Origin: Pseudomonadota bacterium
Lineage (GTDB): Bacteria; Pseudomonadota; Alphaproteobacteria; Rhizobiales; Rhizobiaceae
DNA: 14,061 nt
Assembly (NCBI GenBank): GCA_023387715.1
Contig: JAEWHQ010000212.1
Location: forward strand, 1-14,061
Direction of reading: 5' to 3'
The position numbers and the translations under genes are program-made. Below, one piece after another: positions 12,941 to 14,061 of this stretch (the stretch's first letter is position 1; each line of letters opens with the position of its first letter). The notes under the pieces were generated by a model, which saw nothing but the letters and a program-made list of their open reading frames with translations, had not been told where the DNA came from and made no database searches.

Positions 12941-14061
12941 TCAGCGTTCGTGTCATTATGACGTTGTCGTTGTTGGGGGCGGGGCAGCCGGAGCGAGTGC
13001 CGCCGTTGGTGCTGCACGTCTTGGCGCCAAAGTTTTGCTGGTTGAGCGCTATGGGTTTTTAGGCGGTGCAGCTGCAAATTCTCTGGTGCTTGCCTATTGC
13101 GGTTTTTATCAAAAAGGGCCGGAACCGGTTGTGGCCGTGCGTGGTGTTGGTGAAGATCTTCTCAACATATTGAGCGAGATTGGTCAGGATATTGCACCGG
13201 TTAAATCCAATAGCGGCAATTGGATTATTATGCTTGATCCGGAAGCGCTTAAATATGGTTTTGACCGTTTGACGGATGTTTCCGGCCTTGATGTAGTGCT
13301 GCATAGCCGTGTGACTGCGGTGACAAAGAGCGCTGATGGCATTGCTTCCATTATCATTACCGACCACGCTGGCAGTTATGATGTGACGGCCGGTGCATTT
13401 GTTGATGCCAGTGGTGAAGCAACTTTATGCGCACTCGCAGGCACAAAAATGAGTGTCAGCAGCGTTGCTGGCGACCATGTGCAACCCGCTTCAATGCCGG
13501 TGCGTATTGGCGGTATTGCTGATGGTGTAAAGTTTGACCGCGCATTGATGGCAGAGTTTATCAAGCAGCATAATGCGAGTTCCGACACACCGATTCACCG
13601 TGCTGATGGTGGTGTTATGATGCGTTTGCCAATCTCCAATGACTATTGGTGGATGACAATCGATCTTGAAACCGATGGTTTGAGTGGTGCAAGCCTTGGC
13701 GCGGCAGAGCGTCAGGCGCGTTTTGAAGCATGGCGAAACTTAAAAATCTTGCAAAAAATGCCGGGTTTTGAAAAAGCCTTTATCGCTTCAACAGGGCCGC
13801 AAATTGGTATTCGTGAAACCCGCCGCCCACATTCGCTGGAAGATATGACCGGCGCAGCCTTGCAAAATGGCTCCCGTCGCGCAGATGGTATTGCCCGTGC
13901 AGCATGGCCGATGGAGGTGCATGAAGCACCAGGTCGCGCCAGATTTATTGATCTGGGCGGTGATGGCTTTGCCGATATTCCATTGAATGCTTTGCGTGCG
14001 GCTGCGACCGAGAATTTATTCTTGGGCGGGCGCGTTACGGGTGCTGATGGTGCAGCTTATG
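12933..14061 (+). CDS. FAD-dependent oxidoreductase (FAD_oxidored/PF12831-like), 3' partial
   Basis: The frame is open from ATG 12933 to the window end, giving 376 residues without a stop. GGGAGA (12919-12924) lies 8 nt upstream, and the start overlaps the dehydrogenase-like gene by 8 bases, so the two are co-translated. The N-terminus is an FAD-binding Rossmann motif, YDVVVVGGGAAGASAAVGAA (9-28), with Glu38 at the end of the second strand, then YGFLGGAAANS (40-50). FVDASGEATL and GIRETRRPHSL in the middle, and LFLGGRVTGADGA at the end, are landmarks of the FAD_oxidored family, whose members are poorly characterised. It is probably a cytoplasmic flavoprotein oxidising the product or precursor handled by the neighbouring dehydrogenase. 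No signal peptide or membrane helix is visible. The C-terminus is missing, so cofactors bound there cannot be judged. Confidence 0.88.
   Translation, partial: MTNQRSCHYDVVVVGGGAAGASAAVGAARLGAKVLLVERYGFLGGAAANSLVLAYCGFYQKGPEPVVAVRGVGEDLLNILSEIGQDIAPVKSNSGNWIIMLDPEALKYGFDRLTDVSGLDVVLHSRVTAVTKSADGIASIIITDHAGSYDVTAGAFVDASGEATLCALAGTKMSVSSVAGDHVQPASMPVRIGGIADGVKFDRALMAEFIKQHNASSDTPIHRADGGVMMRLPISNDYWWMTIDLETDGLSGASLGAAERQARFEAWRNLKILQKMPGFEKAFIASTGPQIGIRETRRPHSLEDMTGAALQNGSRRADGIARAAWPMEVHEAPGRARFIDLGGDGFADIPLNALRAAATENLFLGGRVTGADGAAY

Noticed and set aside
1..14061. Mobile element, phage, defence system, CRISPR or tRNA gene
   Set aside because: No transposase, integrase, terminal repeats, regularly spaced repeats or tRNA-like sequence was seen on either strand.

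Overview
The window looks like an accessory catabolic region of a Gram-negative proteobacterium. An alphaproteobacterium of the Hyphomicrobiales (Brucellaceae/Rhizobiaceae type) is my best guess. I base this on the gene families (TRAP and NitT/TauT transporters, FadR-type and LysR regulators, lambda-crystallin-like dehydrogenase), the strong GGAGG ribosome-binding sites and a GC content that looks near 50%. The taxonomic guess is low confidence. The window is almost fully coding: no gap between genes exceeds about 125 bases, and I see no tRNA, rRNA, CRISPR array, insertion sequence or phage gene.

Region A (1-6375, + strand) is a compact sugar-acid operon. In order it holds the C-terminal part of a lambda-crystallin/L-gulonate-3-dehydrogenase-like enzyme, a FadR-family GntR regulator, a DUF1537 kinase of the OtnK type, the three parts of a DctPQM TRAP transporter, and an OtnC-type class II aldolase/decarboxylase. 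A strong rho-independent terminator closes it. The predicted path is uptake of a four-carbon acid (threonate/erythronate type) by the TRAP system, oxidation to 3-oxo-tetronate, phosphorylation at C4 by OtnK, and decarboxylation by OtnC to dihydroxyacetone phosphate. The dehydrogenase belongs to a family that oxidises the C3 hydroxyl. It could therefore make 3-oxo-tetronate directly and avoid the 2-oxo-tetronate isomerase of the known pathways; this is an inference.

Region B (6414-12012, - strand) reads from right to left: LysR regulator 2, an alpha/beta hydrolase closely resembling fluoroacetate dehalogenase, LysR regulator 1, then a NitT/TauT-type ABC importer (Tat-exported binding protein, ATPase, permease). 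The hydrolase keeps the nucleophile, histidine, carboxylate-binding arginines and halide-pocket residues of the family, but has Thr where the catalytic Asp should be.

Region C (12122-14061, + strand) diverges from LysR 2. It holds a shikimate-dehydrogenase-like protein with an altered substrate pocket, overlapped by an FAD-dependent oxidoreductase that runs off the end. Regions B and C share a divergent promoter region with a good LysR-type box. Together they look like one uncharacterised catabolic locus: ABC import, hydrolase, NAD-type dehydrogenase and flavoprotein, under two LysR regulators. Its substrate cannot be read from the sequence.
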